Of a DNA stretch of 64,000 nt, positions 1 to 8,187 are shown piece by piece. The notes under the pieces are model-generated. The model had not been told where the DNA came from, ran no database searches, and saw only the letters and a list, made by a program, of their open reading frames with translations. A program made the translations under genes and the position numbers. Location of the stretch: the NCBI RefSeq assembly GCF_011043545.1, contig NZ_JAAKGP010000010.1, positions 35,584-99,583 on the forward strand. Direction: 5' to 3'. Position 1 is the first letter of the stretch. Each line of letters begins with the position of its first letter. This DNA comes from Rhodobacter sp. SGA-6-6 (GTDB taxonomy: Bacteria; Pseudomonadota; Alphaproteobacteria; Rhodobacterales; Rhodobacteraceae).

Positions 1-1007
1 AGGTCAGCCTGGCGCTGCAGGGCGGCGGCGCCCATGGCGCCTTCACCTGGGGCGTGCTGGACCGGCTGCTGGAGGACGGACGGTTGGAGATCGCGGCGAT
101 CTCCGGCACCTCGGCCGGGGCGCTGAACGGCGCGGCGCTGAAGGCCGGGCTGGCCTCCGGCGGGCCGGAGGCGGCGCGGGGGCTGCTGCGGGCGCTGTGG
201 GAAGAGATCGCCGACATCGGCGATTTCCGCATGGTGCCCTGGTTCCAGCCCTTCCTGCCCGGCCTGCGCTTCTGGCAGCAGGCCAGCGAAAGCTTCCTGC
301 CGTTCAGCCCGGCGGGCGTGGCGACGCAGCTCTGGTCGCCCTATACCCCGGGCATCGCCTACCGCAACCCGCTGGAGCCGGTGATCGGCCGGCTCGATTT
401 CGCCCGGGTCCGGGCGAAGGCGGGCCCGGCGCTGTTCGTCGGAGCCACCAATGTCCGCACCGGCAAGGTCCGCATCTTCCACGGGGAGGAGTTGACGCCG
501 CAGGCGCTGATGGCCTCGGCCTGCCTGCCGACGGCCTTCCGCGCGGTGGAGATCGACGGCGAGGCCTATTGGGACGGCGGCTATACCGGCAACCCCTCGC
601 TCTGGCCGCTCTACGACCGCGGGCTGCCGGACGACATCGTGATCGTGCAGGTGAACCCGCTGCGGCGCGAGGAGGTGCCGGAGACGCCGCTGGAGATTCA
701 GAACCGCATCAACGAGATCAGCTTCAACGCCTCGCTGATGGGCGAATTGCGCGCCATCGCCTTCGTGCGGCGGCTGATCGAGGACGGGCGGATCGAGAAG
801 GGCCAGATGAAGGACGTGCGGGCGCATATGATCGCCGACGACGTGCTGATGAACGACCTTTCGGCCGGATCGAAGCTGGAGCCCTCGGGCAACCTGATCC
901 GCCGGCTGCACGCGGCCGGGCGGACGGCGGCGGAGGGCTTCCTGGCGGCCTGCGCCGAGGATGTCGGCCGGGCCACGACGGTCGACCTGCCGGCGCTGTT
1001 CGGCTAG
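1..1007 (+). CDS. Patatin-like phospholipase family protein (5' end outside window)
   Basis: A lipid acyl hydrolase of the patatin/RssA type. The reading frame is open from the first complete codon at position 3, so the true start lies upstream; the GTG at 54 falls after the first conserved motif and is not the start. The glycine-rich oxyanion loop GGGAHG is at nt 21-38, the nucleophile elbow GTSAG (catalytic Ser) at nt 105-119, and the DGG motif with the catalytic Asp at nt 573-581. All elements of the Ser-Asp dyad are therefore present. No transmembrane segment is evident in the visible part. The gene faces the DUF502 gene and ends at a strong hairpin. Family assignment is firm; the lipid substrate is unknown. 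Confidence 0.85.
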   Translation, partial: VSLALQGGGAHGAFTWGVLDRLLEDGRLEIAAISGTSAGALNGAALKAGLASGGPEAARGLLRALWEEIADIGDFRMVPWFQPFLPGLRFWQQASESFLPFSPAGVATQLWSPYTPGIAYRNPLEPVIGRLDFARVRAKAGPALFVGATNVRTGKVRIFHGEELTPQALMASACLPTAFRAVEIDGEAYWDGGYTGNPSLWPLYDRGLPDDIVIVQVNPLRREEVPETPLEIQNRINEISFNASLMGELRAIAFVRRLIEDGRIEKGQMKDVRAHMIADDVLMNDLSAGSKLEPSGNLIRRLHAAGRTAAEGFLAACAEDVGRATTVDLPALFG

Positions 1008-1044
1008 AGCCCGTCCGATGCAGAGAGAAGCATCGGACAGGCTC
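1007..1044. terminator. Strong intergenic hairpin between convergent genes
   Basis: Arms 1007-1021 and 1030-1044 pair over 15 positions with one C-A mismatch, enclosing an 8-nt purine loop. It sits directly at the patatin stop codon, between that gene and the convergent DUF502 gene. No T-run follows, so it may be a non-canonical terminator or a dispersed palindromic repeat. An 11-nt part of one arm recurs in the hairpin at 5951-5986. Confidence 0.6.
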
Positions 1045-1103
1045 CAGCTTCATAGTGGTCGCCTGCCTTTCGACATAACCGGAGTCCACTTTTGTCGGGC
1101 AGG

Positions 1104-1781
1104 CTAGCGCGGCTCTTTCGGCAGCGGATAGACCAGCCCGCCCGAGACGATCAGCTTGGCGGCATCGTCGACGCCCATGTCCAGCTCCACCAGGTCGCGG
1201 GTGGGCACAAAGAGCAGCATCCCCGAGGTGAAGGGGGTCAGGCCGACGAAGACCGCCGACATCTCGGCCCCCATCGCCGCCAGCCGCTCGGCCAGTTCGC
1301 CCTTCGGCCGGGTGGAGACAAAGCCGAGCGCCCAGGAGCCGGCGCGGGGAAACTCCACCAGCACCACCTTGTCGAAGCTTTGCTCCTTCTTGTTGAAGAA
1401 GGTCTCGGCCACCTGCTTGATCGCGCCGTAGATCGAGCGGACCACCGGCATCCGGTCGACCAGATCCTCGCCCCGGCGGATCAGCGAGCGGCCGATCAGC
1501 CCCTTGGCGACCCAGCCCATGAAGATGGTGAAGACCAGGAAGACCAGCACGCCGACACCGCGGACGGGGAATTCGTAGTCCGGGCCGAACCAGCGGCGGA
1601 TGATCGCGTCGGGCTGGTAGTAGGAGGGGATCAGCGGCAGGATCCAGCCGTCGATCCAGCCGATCACCGCCCAGACGACATAGATCGTCAGCCCGACCGG
1701 CAGCACGACCACCAGGCCGGTCAGGAAGCTGGCGCGCAGCCCCGCAAGGAAGCCGCGCCGGGGGTGGAGGGGTTCGGTCAT
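1104..1781 (-). CDS. DUF502 domain-containing membrane protein
   Basis: A 225-residue inner-membrane protein of the DUF502 family, common in proteobacteria and without a settled biochemical role. Two hydrophobic helices are visible, at about residues 18-45 (starting SFLTGLVVVLPVG) and 71-92. They are followed by a soluble domain with family-typical stretches such as MPVVRSIYGAIKQ near residue 115 and the SGMLLFVP segment near the C-terminus. Length matches the family. The ATG at 1781 is preceded about 15 bp upstream by a 16-bp palindrome that may be its operator. The flanking genes give no functional hint. Confidence 0.85.
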   Translation of the reverse strand: MTEPLHPRRGFLAGLRASFLTGLVVVLPVGLTIYVVWAVIGWIDGWILPLIPSYYQPDAIIRRWFGPDYEFPVRGVGVLVFLVFTIFMGWVAKGLIGRSLIRRGEDLVDRMPVVRSIYGAIKQVAETFFNKKEQSFDKVVLVEFPRAGSWALGFVSTRPKGELAERLAAMGAEMSAVFVGLTPFTSGMLLFVPTRDLVELDMGVDDAAKLIVSGGLVYPLPKEPR

Positions 1782-1796
1782 GGAGTGTCCCTGTTT

Positions 1797-1812
1797 GCCC
1801 CTATCTAGGGGC
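1797..1812. promoter_or_regulatory. Perfect 16-bp palindrome upstream of the DUF502 gene
   Basis: Arms GCCCCTA and TAGGGGC flank a 2-nt centre. It lies 16 bp upstream of the DUF502 ATG and downstream of the psuG stop, where an operator overlapping a promoter would be expected. The regulator is unknown. A terminator for psuG is less likely because the 2-nt centre is too small for a stable loop. Confidence 0.35.
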
Positions 1813-1859
1813 GGGGGGCCGGCTTCCGCAATGCCGCAGCACCCATACGGCGGCGTATT

Positions 1860-2774
1860 TTACCGCATACGGGCCAGTTCGGCGGCGATGGCGGCGGCGA
1901 GCCGGGCGTTCGACAGCACCAGCGCGATATTGGCGGAGAGCGAGCGGCCCCCGGTCAGCTCGAAGATCCGTTGCAGCAGGAAGGGGGTGACGGCCTTGGC
2001 GCTGATCCCCTGCGCCTCGGCCTCGGCCAGCGCTGCCTCGACCACCGGCATGATCTCGGCGCGGGGAATTTCGGCCTCGGGCGGGATCGGGTTGGCGACC
2101 AGCTGGCCGCCGGGCAGGCCGAGGGTCGCCCGCATCCGGTGGGCGGCGGCGATTTGCGCGGCGCTGTCCATCCGCAGCGGCGCCTTCAGCCCGGAAGAGC
2201 GCGACCAGAAGGCCGGGAAGTCGTCCTGACGGTAGGAAATCACCGGAACCCCTTGGGTTTCCAGCACTTCCAGCGTCTTCGGAAGGTCGAGGATCGCCTT
2301 GGCTCCGGCGGCAACCACGGTGACCGGGGTCTGCGCCAGTTCCATCAGGTCGGCCGAGATGTCGAAGCTGGTCTCCGCGCCGCGATGGACGCCGCCGATG
2401 CCGCCGGTGGCGAAGACCTCGATCCCGGCGGCGCGGGCGCAGATCATGGTGGCGGCGACGGTGGTGGCGCCGGTTCCGCCCGCAGCGATACAGGCGGCAA
2501 GGTCGGCGCGGGACAGCTTCGCCACGCCCTGGGCTTGCCCGAGCGCATCCAGCTGCGCCTCGGAAAGGCCGATGTGCAGCTTTCCTTGCATCACCGCGAT
2601 GGTGGCCGGCACGGCGCCATGGGCGCGGACCTCGGCCTCGACCAAGGCTGCGGTCTCGACGTTCTGCGGGAAGGGCATCCCGTGGGTGATGATGGTGGAT
2701 TCCAGCGCCACCACGGGGGCGCCATCGGCGCGGGCCGTGGCGATTTCCGGCGAGAATTCAAGGGGAAGCGTCAC
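1860..2774 (-). CDS. psuG: Pseudouridine-5'-phosphate glycosidase
   Basis: PsuG reversibly splits pseudouridine 5'-phosphate into uracil and ribose 5-phosphate, cleaving the C-C glycosidic bond; with the upstream kinase it salvages pseudouridine from RNA turnover. The 304-residue length is typical. The N-terminal ALESTIITHGMPFPQN stretch and the central GGIGGVHRG segment are family hallmarks. I chose the GTG at 2772-2774 because homologues begin a few residues before PLEFS and because it overlaps the TGA of the kinase gene by 4 bp, a translational-coupling arrangement. The frame stays open further upstream inside the kinase gene, but that stretch has no family similarity. The gene ends with TAA. 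Confidence 0.93.
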   Translation of the reverse strand: MTLPLEFSPEIATARADGAPVVALESTIITHGMPFPQNVETAALVEAEVRAHGAVPATIAVMQGKLHIGLSEAQLDALGQAQGVAKLSRADLAACIAAGGTGATTVAATMICARAAGIEVFATGGIGGVHRGAETSFDISADLMELAQTPVTVVAAGAKAILDLPKTLEVLETQGVPVISYRQDDFPAFWSRSSGLKAPLRMDSAAQIAAAHRMRATLGLPGGQLVANPIPPEAEIPRAEIMPVVEAALAEAEAQGISAKAVTPFLLQRIFELTGGRSLSANIALVLSNARLAAAIAAELARMR

Positions 2775-3661
2775 GATCCTGGGTCTCCCGAGACATAGGC
2801 GGCAGCGGCCTGCAGGGCGGCGGCAAGCGCGGCCTCGCGGCCGGCGCCGCCGCGTTCGGCCACCAGATGGGCGGCCATGAAGGTATCGCCCGCGCCGGTG
2901 ACGCGGGTGACGAGGACCTGCGGCGGCCTGCCTTCGATGACGCCCGCCCCGGCGCGGCCCTCGGAGGCGGAGCGGCCGCCATCGGTGACCAGCACATGCG
3001 CGGCGCCGCGGGCCAAGAGCGCCTCGGCCGCGGCGGCGGCGGTGGGGGCGGGGGCCTTCGACAGCAGGTTGGCCTCTTCGAGGTTGACGTAGAGCGTGGC
3101 GTTGGGATGCGCCAGCAGCGGCCGCAGCCGCTCGGCCTTGCCGGGGCTGGCAGGGGCGACGCGCAGGTCGGCGGCGGCGAAGAGGGGCGAGGCGGCGATC
3201 TCGGACAGCAGCGCCTCGGTCAGGTTGCCGTCCAGCGCGATGGGGCCGGACCATGGCGCATCGGCCGACCCGAGGCGGCCATCCGCCAGCGGACGCAGGA
3301 TCTTGTCGCCCGCCGCCTCCAGCGAATGGGCGTCGGCGATGGCGGCAATCAACCCGTTGGCGCCTTCTATCGCCATGTAGACATCGGTCGGCAAGTCCTC
3401 GGACCGATAGACGAATCCGGTCTCCAGCCCGAGACGGCCGCAGGCGGCGACCAGTTCCTCGCCCTCGGCGTCGCGGCCGATGGCGGTCAGCACCGCCGGG
3501 CGCAGGCCGAAGCGCGCCAGCGTCATGGCGATGTTCATGGCGACGCCGCCCGGCAGACGCGTGATCCGCCCCGGCACGTCGGAGCCGAGCCGCATCGCGG
3601 CGGGCGAGCGGCCGATCACGTCCCAGAGGACGGAGCCGATGCAGAGGATGTCGGGCACCAT
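2771..3661 (-). CDS. psuK: PfkB-family carbohydrate kinase, pseudouridine kinase
   Basis: A ribokinase-family sugar kinase of 296 residues. The N-terminal [12 protein letters not shown] strand, the [10 protein letters not shown] substrate loop near residue 36 and the C-terminal VTGAGDTF motif (anion hole and catalytic Asp, near residue 263) are intact. Family members phosphorylate sugars or nucleosides with ATP. The 4-bp overlap with psuG makes pseudouridine to pseudouridine 5'-phosphate the obvious reaction. It is the first gene of a two-gene operon, and its start lies about 230 bp from rpsB, which diverges. No dedicated regulator or transporter gene is adjacent. Confidence 0.9.
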   Translation of the reverse strand: MVPDILCIGSVLWDVIGRSPAAMRLGSDVPGRITRLPGGVAMNIAMTLARFGLRPAVLTAIGRDAEGEELVAACGRLGLETGFVYRSEDLPTDVYMAIEGANGLIAAIADAHSLEAAGDKILRPLADGRLGSADAPWSGPIALDGNLTEALLSEIAASPLFAAADLRVAPASPGKAERLRPLLAHPNATLYVNLEEANLLSKAPAPTAAAAAEALLARGAAHVLVTDGGRSASEGRAGAGVIEGRPPQVLVTRVTGAGDTFMAAHLVAERGGAGREAALAAALQAAAAYVSGDPGS

Positions 3662-3741
3662 GCGGCCTTCATCGCTTGAACGCCGGTCTTGCGCAAGCCG
3701 GGCGAAAGATGGCTGTTCGCGCCGGAATGAAGGGGCAGGGG

Positions 3742-3770
3742 TTGCGCATCCCGGGCAGGCGGTCTATACG
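3742..3770 (+). promoter_or_regulatory. Predicted housekeeping promoter of rpsB-tsf
   Basis: A -35-like TTGCGC (3742-3747) and a -10-like TATACG (3765-3770) are separated by exactly 17 bp. Transcription from about 3777 would give a leader near 117 nt before the rpsB ATG. Prediction from sequence only. Confidence 0.5.
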
Positions 3771-3803
3771 CGCGCCACTTCACAGGCGGATGCGGGCTTG
3801 TCG

Positions 3804-3852
3804 GGGGAGAAATCCCCGTCGGTCCACCGGTTGTCCCGGATCAAGTCCGGGA
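3804..3852 (+). promoter_or_regulatory. Structured 5' leader of rpsB
   Basis: Two hairpins lie between the predicted promoter and the rpsB start. GGGGA/TCCCC closes a GAAA tetraloop (3804-3817), and a perfect 7-bp stem TCCCGGA/TCCGGGA closes a 5-nt loop (3834-3852). Ribosomal protein S2 is known to repress its own mRNA in enterobacteria through the leader. A similar role here is inference. Confidence 0.35.
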
Positions 3853-3893
3853 TGAGAACATCCGCCGAGGCGCAAACCGGAAAGGACATGGAC

Positions 3894-4655
3894 ATGGCGC
3901 TCCCCGAGTTTTCCATGCGTCAGCTGCTTGAAGCTGGCGTTCACTACGGCCACCAGACCGCCCGCTGGAACCCGCGCATGGGCCAGTATATCTATGGCGA
4001 CCGCAACGGCATCCACATCATCGACCTGACCCAGACCGTCCCGATGCTGGACCAGGCGCTGAAAGTCGTGCGCGACACCGTCGCCAAGGGCGGCCGCATC
4101 CTCTTCGTCGGCACCAAGCGCCAGGCGCAAAAGCCGATCGCGGAAGCCGCGGAGAAATGCGCGCAATACTACATGAACCACCGCTGGCTGGGCGGCACGC
4201 TGACCAACTGGAAGACCGTCTCCCAGTCGATCCAGCGGCTGAAGCAGATCGACGAGGTTCTGGCGTCGGGCGGCGAGGGCCTGACCAAGAAGGAACGCCT
4301 GAACATGGAACGCGACCAGGCGAAGCTGCAGGCTTCGCTGGGCGGCATCCGCGAGATGGGCGGCACCCCGGACCTGCTGTTCATCATCGACGTGGGCAAG
4401 GAGGATCTGGCGATCCTCGAAGCGCAGAAGCTGGGCATCCCGGTGGTGGCGGTGGTCGATACCAACTGCAACCCCAAGGGCGTGACCCATGTCATCCCGG
4501 GCAACGATGACGCCGCCCGCGCCATCGCGCTCTACTGCGACCTGGTGGCCCGCGCCGCGCTGGACGGCATGTCGGCGCAACTCGGCGCCGCCGGCGTCGA
4601 CCTGGGCGCGCTGGAAGCCGCGCCCGAGGAAGAGGCTGCCGCCGCCGAGGCCTGA
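3894..4655 (+). CDS. rpsB: 30S ribosomal protein S2
   Basis: Small-subunit protein S2, which binds 16S rRNA and helps recruit S1. The 253-residue product begins [15 protein letters not shown] and contains the family stretches [24 protein letters not shown] and the RWLGGTLTN segment. The acidic, alanine-rich C-terminal tail is common in alphaproteobacteria. The start at 3894 sits 7 nt from the AAAGGA ribosome-binding site at 3881-3886; the in-frame ATG at 3888 is only 1 nt from that site and is less likely. The frame is open far upstream (to about 3480), but that stretch covers the promoter and leader and is not coding. Cotranscribed with tsf. Confidence 0.98.
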   Translation: MALPEFSMRQLLEAGVHYGHQTARWNPRMGQYIYGDRNGIHIIDLTQTVPMLDQALKVVRDTVAKGGRILFVGTKRQAQKPIAEAAEKCAQYYMNHRWLGGTLTNWKTVSQSIQRLKQIDEVLASGGEGLTKKERLNMERDQAKLQASLGGIREMGGTPDLLFIIDVGKEDLAILEAQKLGIPVVAVVDTNCNPKGVTHVIPGNDDAARAIALYCDLVARAALDGMSAQLGAAGVDLGALEAAPEEEAAAAEA

Positions 4656-4736
4656 GATCCCCGACGGGGCCTTGTCACGGAACCGTTGCCCGGCGGCGCT
4701 AGCCCGCCGGGACACGCCGACATTCAGGAGCATGAG

Positions 4737-5645
4737 ATGACGATCACCGCGAGCATGGTGAAGGAACTGCGCGATTCCACCGGCGCAGGCATGATGGACG
4801 CCAAGAAGGCGCTGACCGAGACCAACGGCGACATGGAAGCCGCCGTCGACTGGCTGCGCACCAAGGGCCTGGCCAAGGCCGCCAAGAAGGCCGACCGCAT
4901 CGCGGCCGAGGGCCTGATCGGCGTCGCCGTGGCGGATGGCAAGGGCGTGGCGGTCGAGATCAACTCGGAGACCGACTTCGTCGCCAAGAACGCCGACTTC
5001 CAGGCGCTGGTGCGCGAAGTCGCCAAGGTGGCGCTGGAAACCGGCGAGTCGGTCGAGGTGGTCAAGGCCGCCGACCTGAACGGCAAGACCGTGGACGCGG
5101 TGATCCAGGAAGCCATCGCCCGCATCGGCGAGAACATGACCTTCCGCCGGATGCATGTGCTGGAAGGCGACACCGTGGTCTCCTACGTCCACAACGCCGC
5201 GGCCGAGGGCATGGGCAAGATCGGCGTGCTAGTCGCGCTGAACGGCCCGGCCGACAAGGCGCAGGCCATCGGCAAGCAGTTCGCCATGCACATCGCCGCC
5301 ACCTCGCCGCTGTCGCTGTCCGAGGCGACGATGGACCCGGCGGTGGTGGAGCGCGAGCTGGCGGTGCAGACCGCCAAGGCGCTGGAGGAGAACGCCTCCT
5401 CCGCCAAGCCGAAGCCCGAGCAGGTGATCCACAACAACATCATCCCGGGCCGGATGAAGAAGTTCCTCGCAGAGAACACCCTCCTGGGCCAGGCCTTCGT
5501 GATCAACCCCGACCAGACGGTCGAACAGGCCGCGAAAGAGGCCGGGGTCGAGATCACCGGCTATGCCCGCGTCATGGTGGGCGAGGGCGTCGAGAAGAAG
5601 GAAGAGGATTTCGCCGCCGAAGTCGCCCGGATGGCGCAAGGCTGA
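4737..5645 (+). CDS. tsf: Translation elongation factor Ts
   Basis: EF-Ts, the guanine-nucleotide exchange factor that recharges EF-Tu. The 302-residue protein starts [16 protein letters not shown] and shows the UBA-like N-terminal domain with [11 protein letters not shown], the core TDFVAKN motif near residue 80 that contacts EF-Tu, and the C-terminal [16 protein letters not shown] region. An AGGAG ribosome-binding site at 4726-4730 lies 6 nt before the ATG at 4737. The open frame extends to 4686, but that ATG has no such site. It follows rpsB by 81 bp, the near-universal bacterial order, and ends before two consecutive terminator hairpins. Confidence 0.98.
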   Translation: MTITASMVKELRDSTGAGMMDAKKALTETNGDMEAAVDWLRTKGLAKAAKKADRIAAEGLIGVAVADGKGVAVEINSETDFVAKNADFQALVREVAKVALETGESVEVVKAADLNGKTVDAVIQEAIARIGENMTFRRMHVLEGDTVVSYVHNAAAEGMGKIGVLVALNGPADKAQAIGKQFAMHIAATSPLSLSEATMDPAVVERELAVQTAKALEENASSAKPKPEQVIHNNIIPGRMKKFLAENTLLGQAFVINPDQTVEQAAKEAGVEITGYARVMVGEGVEKKEEDFAAEVARMAQG

Positions 5646-5685
5646 GATCCCTGCGCCGCCGTATGGATACGGGGGCGGATGGAAG

Positions 5686-5726
5686 AAAGGGGCCGGGGCA
5701 GGGGATTGCTCCGGCCCTTTCCTTTT
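5686..5726 (+). terminator. Rho-independent terminator of rpsB-tsf
   Basis: Arms 5686-5696 and 5711-5720 form a 10-bp stem with one bulged G, followed by CCTTTT. It lies 40 bp after the tsf stop codon. Confidence 0.7.
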
Positions 5727-5730
5727 GCGG

Positions 5731-5769
5731 CAAAGGAAAAGGCCGTGCCCTGCAGGACACGGCCTTTCC
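5731..5769. terminator. Second, probably bidirectional terminator
   Basis: A perfect 10-bp stem AAAGGCCGTG/CACGGCCTTT (5738-5747 and 5758-5767) encloses a 10-nt loop that itself contains CTGCAG. On the minus strand it is followed by a TTTTCCTTT-like tract, so it could also stop transcription arriving from the luxR-type gene. Confidence 0.65.
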
Positions 5770-5989
5770 GCTCCGCCGCGCTCCCGCACACCTTCTGGGG
5801 ATGAGGACTGCGGGCTCGGGCGGCTGCAGGCGCAGGTCTACCCGTAATTGCGGGCTCTGCGCCTGCCTGTTCCAGGCCAAACGCCACCACTCGCGGAACG
5901 CGCGCAGAGTGGCGATTTCCCCAGCGTCAATCCAGTTGGGAATTCCCTACCTGCCGGAGCCTGTCCTGTCGCAGGACAGGCGGCAGGTT
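5770..5989. other. Gene-less stretch with paired inverted repeats
   Basis: No supportable gene lies between the tsf terminators and the luxR-type stop codon. A perfect 10-bp inverted repeat GCAGGCGCAG/CTGCGCCTGC (5826-5835 and 5857-5866) encloses 21 nt, and a 9-nt direct repeat TGCGGGCTC flanks it. A second hairpin at 5951-5986 is listed separately. I see no coding signature or clear promoter. Confidence 0.5.
5951..5986. repeat. Palindromic element or terminator after the luxR-type gene
   Basis: A 9-bp stem CCTGTCCTG/CAGGACAGG with a TCG loop (5960-5980) is extended by CTGCCG/CGGCAG (5951-5956 and 5981-5986) with a 3-nt bulge. It lies 4 bp past the stop codon of the minus-strand regulator. 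The 11-nt core GGAGCCTGTCC is shared with the hairpin at 1007-1044, which suggests a dispersed palindromic family. Confidence 0.5.
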
Positions 5990-6778
5990 CTATCGCGCCG
6001 CCTGCGCCTGCTGGGCGACCGGCTCCTGGAAGATCATGTTCAGCAGCGCCGCCTTGGCGACCGCCTGGGCCGTGGTCTCCACCGCCAGCGCCTCGCGCGC
6101 CAGCCGCAGGTGCTTTTCCACCATCGCCGGGCTGACGCCCATCAACAGCGCCACGTCCTGCGTGGTCTTGCCGTCCGCCACCCATTCCAGCGCCTCGCGC
6201 TGCCGGGGCGACAGCGCCCGCGACCGGCTGAGCCGCGGCAGCTGGATGATCTTCAGATGCATCATGTGGGCCACAGCCATGATCTCGCTGCGCTTTTCGG
6301 CCCACAGCTTCTCCACGTCGTCCACGCCTACCCCTGGGTCCGCGGTCAGCCCCAGGGCGCCCTTGGCTCGGGCCGAGGCTTCGGGGAAGCTGAACGACAG
6401 CCCGGCCACGATCCCCATCGCCGCATTGTGGCGCATGACCTCGGCCTCCTCGGGGCAAAGCTTGCCGGCCGCATAGGCGTCGGTCGCCCATTTCCAGGTG
6501 CAGGCGCCGGTGTTGCGCTCCGCCCAGCGGAACAGCGGCGACCTGGCGTAGAAGCCGCCGCGGAAATAGCGCTGCGCATAGGCCTCGTCGCCGGTGGTCA
6601 GGAACAGCGCGTCATCGGGGTCGCCGATGGTCTTCATGTGCTTGAAGCGGGTGAAGCCGTAGTTGATCTGGGAAAAGCCGAGCGAGGCGAAGTAGTCCTT
6701 CGCCAGCCGCCAGACGGCATCGATGCTTTGCGCCTCGGCGATCTGCGCCAGCAGAGCCAGGACAGGGGTTCCGGTCAT
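5990..6778 (-). CDS. LuxR-family transcriptional regulator with autoinducer-binding domain (LuxR solo)
   Basis: A 262-residue quorum-sensing-type regulator with an N-terminal autoinducer-binding domain (about residues 15-165) and a C-terminal LuxR helix-turn-helix (LSPRQREALEWVADGKT and the VEKHLRLAREAL recognition helix). An AGGAG site 8 nt upstream favours the ATG at 6778 over the in-frame ATG at 6799. Aligned by eye to TraR, the ligand pocket keeps Tyr71, Pro81 and Trp95, but the Asp that anchors acyl-homoserine lactone is Ser80, and the Trp57 equivalent is Tyr67. No synthase gene is nearby. It may therefore read another signal. It diverges from a flavoprotein oxidoreductase gene, its likely target. 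Confidence 0.85.
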   Translation of the reverse strand: MTGTPVLALLAQIAEAQSIDAVWRLAKDYFASLGFSQINYGFTRFKHMKTIGDPDDALFLTTGDEAYAQRYFRGGFYARSPLFRWAERNTGACTWKWATDAYAAGKLCPEEAEVMRHNAAMGIVAGLSFSFPEASARAKGALGLTADPGVGVDDVEKLWAEKRSEIMAVAHMMHLKIIQLPRLSRSRALSPRQREALEWVADGKTTQDVALLMGVSPAMVEKHLRLAREALAVETTAQAVAKAALLNMIFQEPVAQQAQAAR

Positions 6779-6895
6779 GCCACACACTCCTGCGAACATG
6801 GGCGGCGGATGCGGCCGCGCCCATGGGTTGTCCTTGTCCCCGCATCTGTCATACGTAGACGCATCGGGCCTGTCGAGCCTTGGGAGAGCAGGAAA
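6779..6895. promoter_or_regulatory. Divergent promoter region, luxR-type gene / flavoprotein gene
   Basis: This 117-bp intergenic stretch must hold both promoters. The visible features are a direct repeat CGCATC at 6841-6846 and 6860-6865 around a TACGTA palindrome (6852-6857). No canonical lux box is recognisable. Operator assignment is speculative. Confidence 0.3.
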
Positions 6896-8086
6896 ATGAA
6901 GATGACGGCAGATGTCATCATCGTCGGAGGGGCGGTGATGGGGTCTTCGATCGCCTGGTGGCTGACGAAGATGCAGCCAGGGCTGGACGTGCTGGTGCTG
7001 GAGCGCGACCCGTCCTACACCCAGGCCTCGACCGCGCTGTCCGTTGCCTCGATCCGCAGCCAGTTCACCACCGCGGTGAACGTGAGGATTTCCCGGTTCG
7101 GAATTGATTTCATACGAAATTTCGACGAACGGCTTGGCGGCTTGGGCCAGGTTTCCTCGCTGGGGCTGAAGGAGAACGGCTATCTCTTCCTGTCCTCGAC
7201 GCCCGAGGGCGCGGCGGCGCTGGCCGAGGTGGCCGCGATGCAGCGCAGCGAAGGGGCTGCGACCGAGCTGTGGTCGCCCGATCAGGTGAAAGCCCGCTTC
7301 CCCTGGCTGGAGACCGGCGACCTGACCGCCGCCACCTTCGGCCCGCGCGACGAGGGCTGGTTCGACAACATGGGCCTGATGGCCGGCTTCCGCAACGCCG
7401 CAAAGGCGCAGGGCGCCCGATTCCTGACCGCGCGGGCCTGCGGCCTGCGGGTGGAAGGCGGCCGGGTGACCGGGGTGGAGATCGAGCCGAAGGACGGGGG
7501 CAGGGCGCTGGTCGCCTGCTCCGCCGTGGTCAACGCCGCCGGCACCCGCGCGGCCGAGGTGCTGTCCTGGGCCGGCCTCGACCTGGCGGTGGAGCCGCGC
7601 AAGCGCACCGTCTTCGTGATCGACGCCCCGAACGCCCGCCATCCCGACGCGCCCTTGCTGGTCGACGCCGGCTTCTACCTGCGGCCCGAGCACGAGCACT
7701 GGATCACCGCCACCGTGCCGCAGGACGACGGCCCTTGCGATTCCAACGACTTCGAGCCCGATCTTCACCTGTTCGAGGAGGTGATCTGGGAACAGCTCTA
7801 CGCCCGCGCGCCCGGCTTCGACGCGGTGAAGGTGGTGCGCCATTGGGTCGGCCATTACGCCTACAACCGGCTGGACCAGAACGCCATCCTCGGCCCGCAT
7901 CCCGATCTGCCGAACCTCTATCTCTGCAACGGCTTCTCCGGCCACGGGCTGCAACAGGCGCCTGCGGTCGGCCGCAGCCTGGCAGAACACATCCTGACCG
8001 GCGGCTGGCAAAGCCTGGACCTGTCGGACCTGTCGGTGGAAAGGATGCTGAAGGGCGCGGCGTTCCGGGAGCAGGCAATTGTCTGA
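6896..8086 (+). CDS. FAD-dependent oxidoreductase, DAO family
   Basis: A 396-residue flavoprotein of the D-amino-acid/sarcosine oxidase superfamily, which oxidises C-N bonds of amino acids or N-methyl compounds. The N-terminal dinucleotide-binding motif VIIVGGAVMGSS (residues about 7-18) is followed by an acidic strand end, LVLERD. The C-terminal NGFSGHGLQQAPAVG segment near residue 355 is the second FAD contact typical of the family. The start ATG at 6896 follows a purine-rich AGCAGGA site. The frame is open far upstream, but family similarity begins at MKMTADV. It diverges from the LuxR-type regulator. Substrate unknown; a secondary or N-methylated amine is plausible. Confidence 0.85.
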   Translation: MKMTADVIIVGGAVMGSSIAWWLTKMQPGLDVLVLERDPSYTQASTALSVASIRSQFTTAVNVRISRFGIDFIRNFDERLGGLGQVSSLGLKENGYLFLSSTPEGAAALAEVAAMQRSEGAATELWSPDQVKARFPWLETGDLTAATFGPRDEGWFDNMGLMAGFRNAAKAQGARFLTARACGLRVEGGRVTGVEIEPKDGGRALVACSAVVNAAGTRAAEVLSWAGLDLAVEPRKRTVFVIDAPNARHPDAPLLVDAGFYLRPEHEHWITATVPQDDGPCDSNDFEPDLHLFEEVIWEQLYARAPGFDAVKVVRHWVGHYAYNRLDQNAILGPHPDLPNLYLCNGFSGHGLQQAPAVGRSLAEHILTGGWQSLDLSDLSVERMLKGAAFREQAIV

Positions 8087-8148
8087 TTTCCGCGAGGTTT
8101 CAGGGGGATGAAGGATGTTCCCTCGGAGGCAGGTTCGGTTAAAAGTTA

Positions 8149-8164
8149 CATAATACTGATTATG
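8149..8164. repeat. Short AT-rich inverted repeat between convergent genes
   Basis: CATAAT and ATTATG flank a 4-nt ACTG centre in the 101-bp gap between the flavoprotein stop and the phosphodiesterase stop. The AT-richness stands out locally. It may act as a weak terminator; no other function is supported. Confidence 0.3.
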
Positions 8165-8187
8165 CGAAAAAGAGTCATGGCCAACAG

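Noticed and set aside
3480..3893. In-frame upstream extension of rpsB
   Set aside because: It covers the predicted promoter, leader hairpins and antisense of psuK; S2 homology and the ribosome-binding site fix the start at 3894.
6841..6865. Canonical lux box upstream of the LuxR-type gene
   Set aside because: Only a CGCATC direct repeat and TACGTA are visible; no 20-bp lux-type palindrome.
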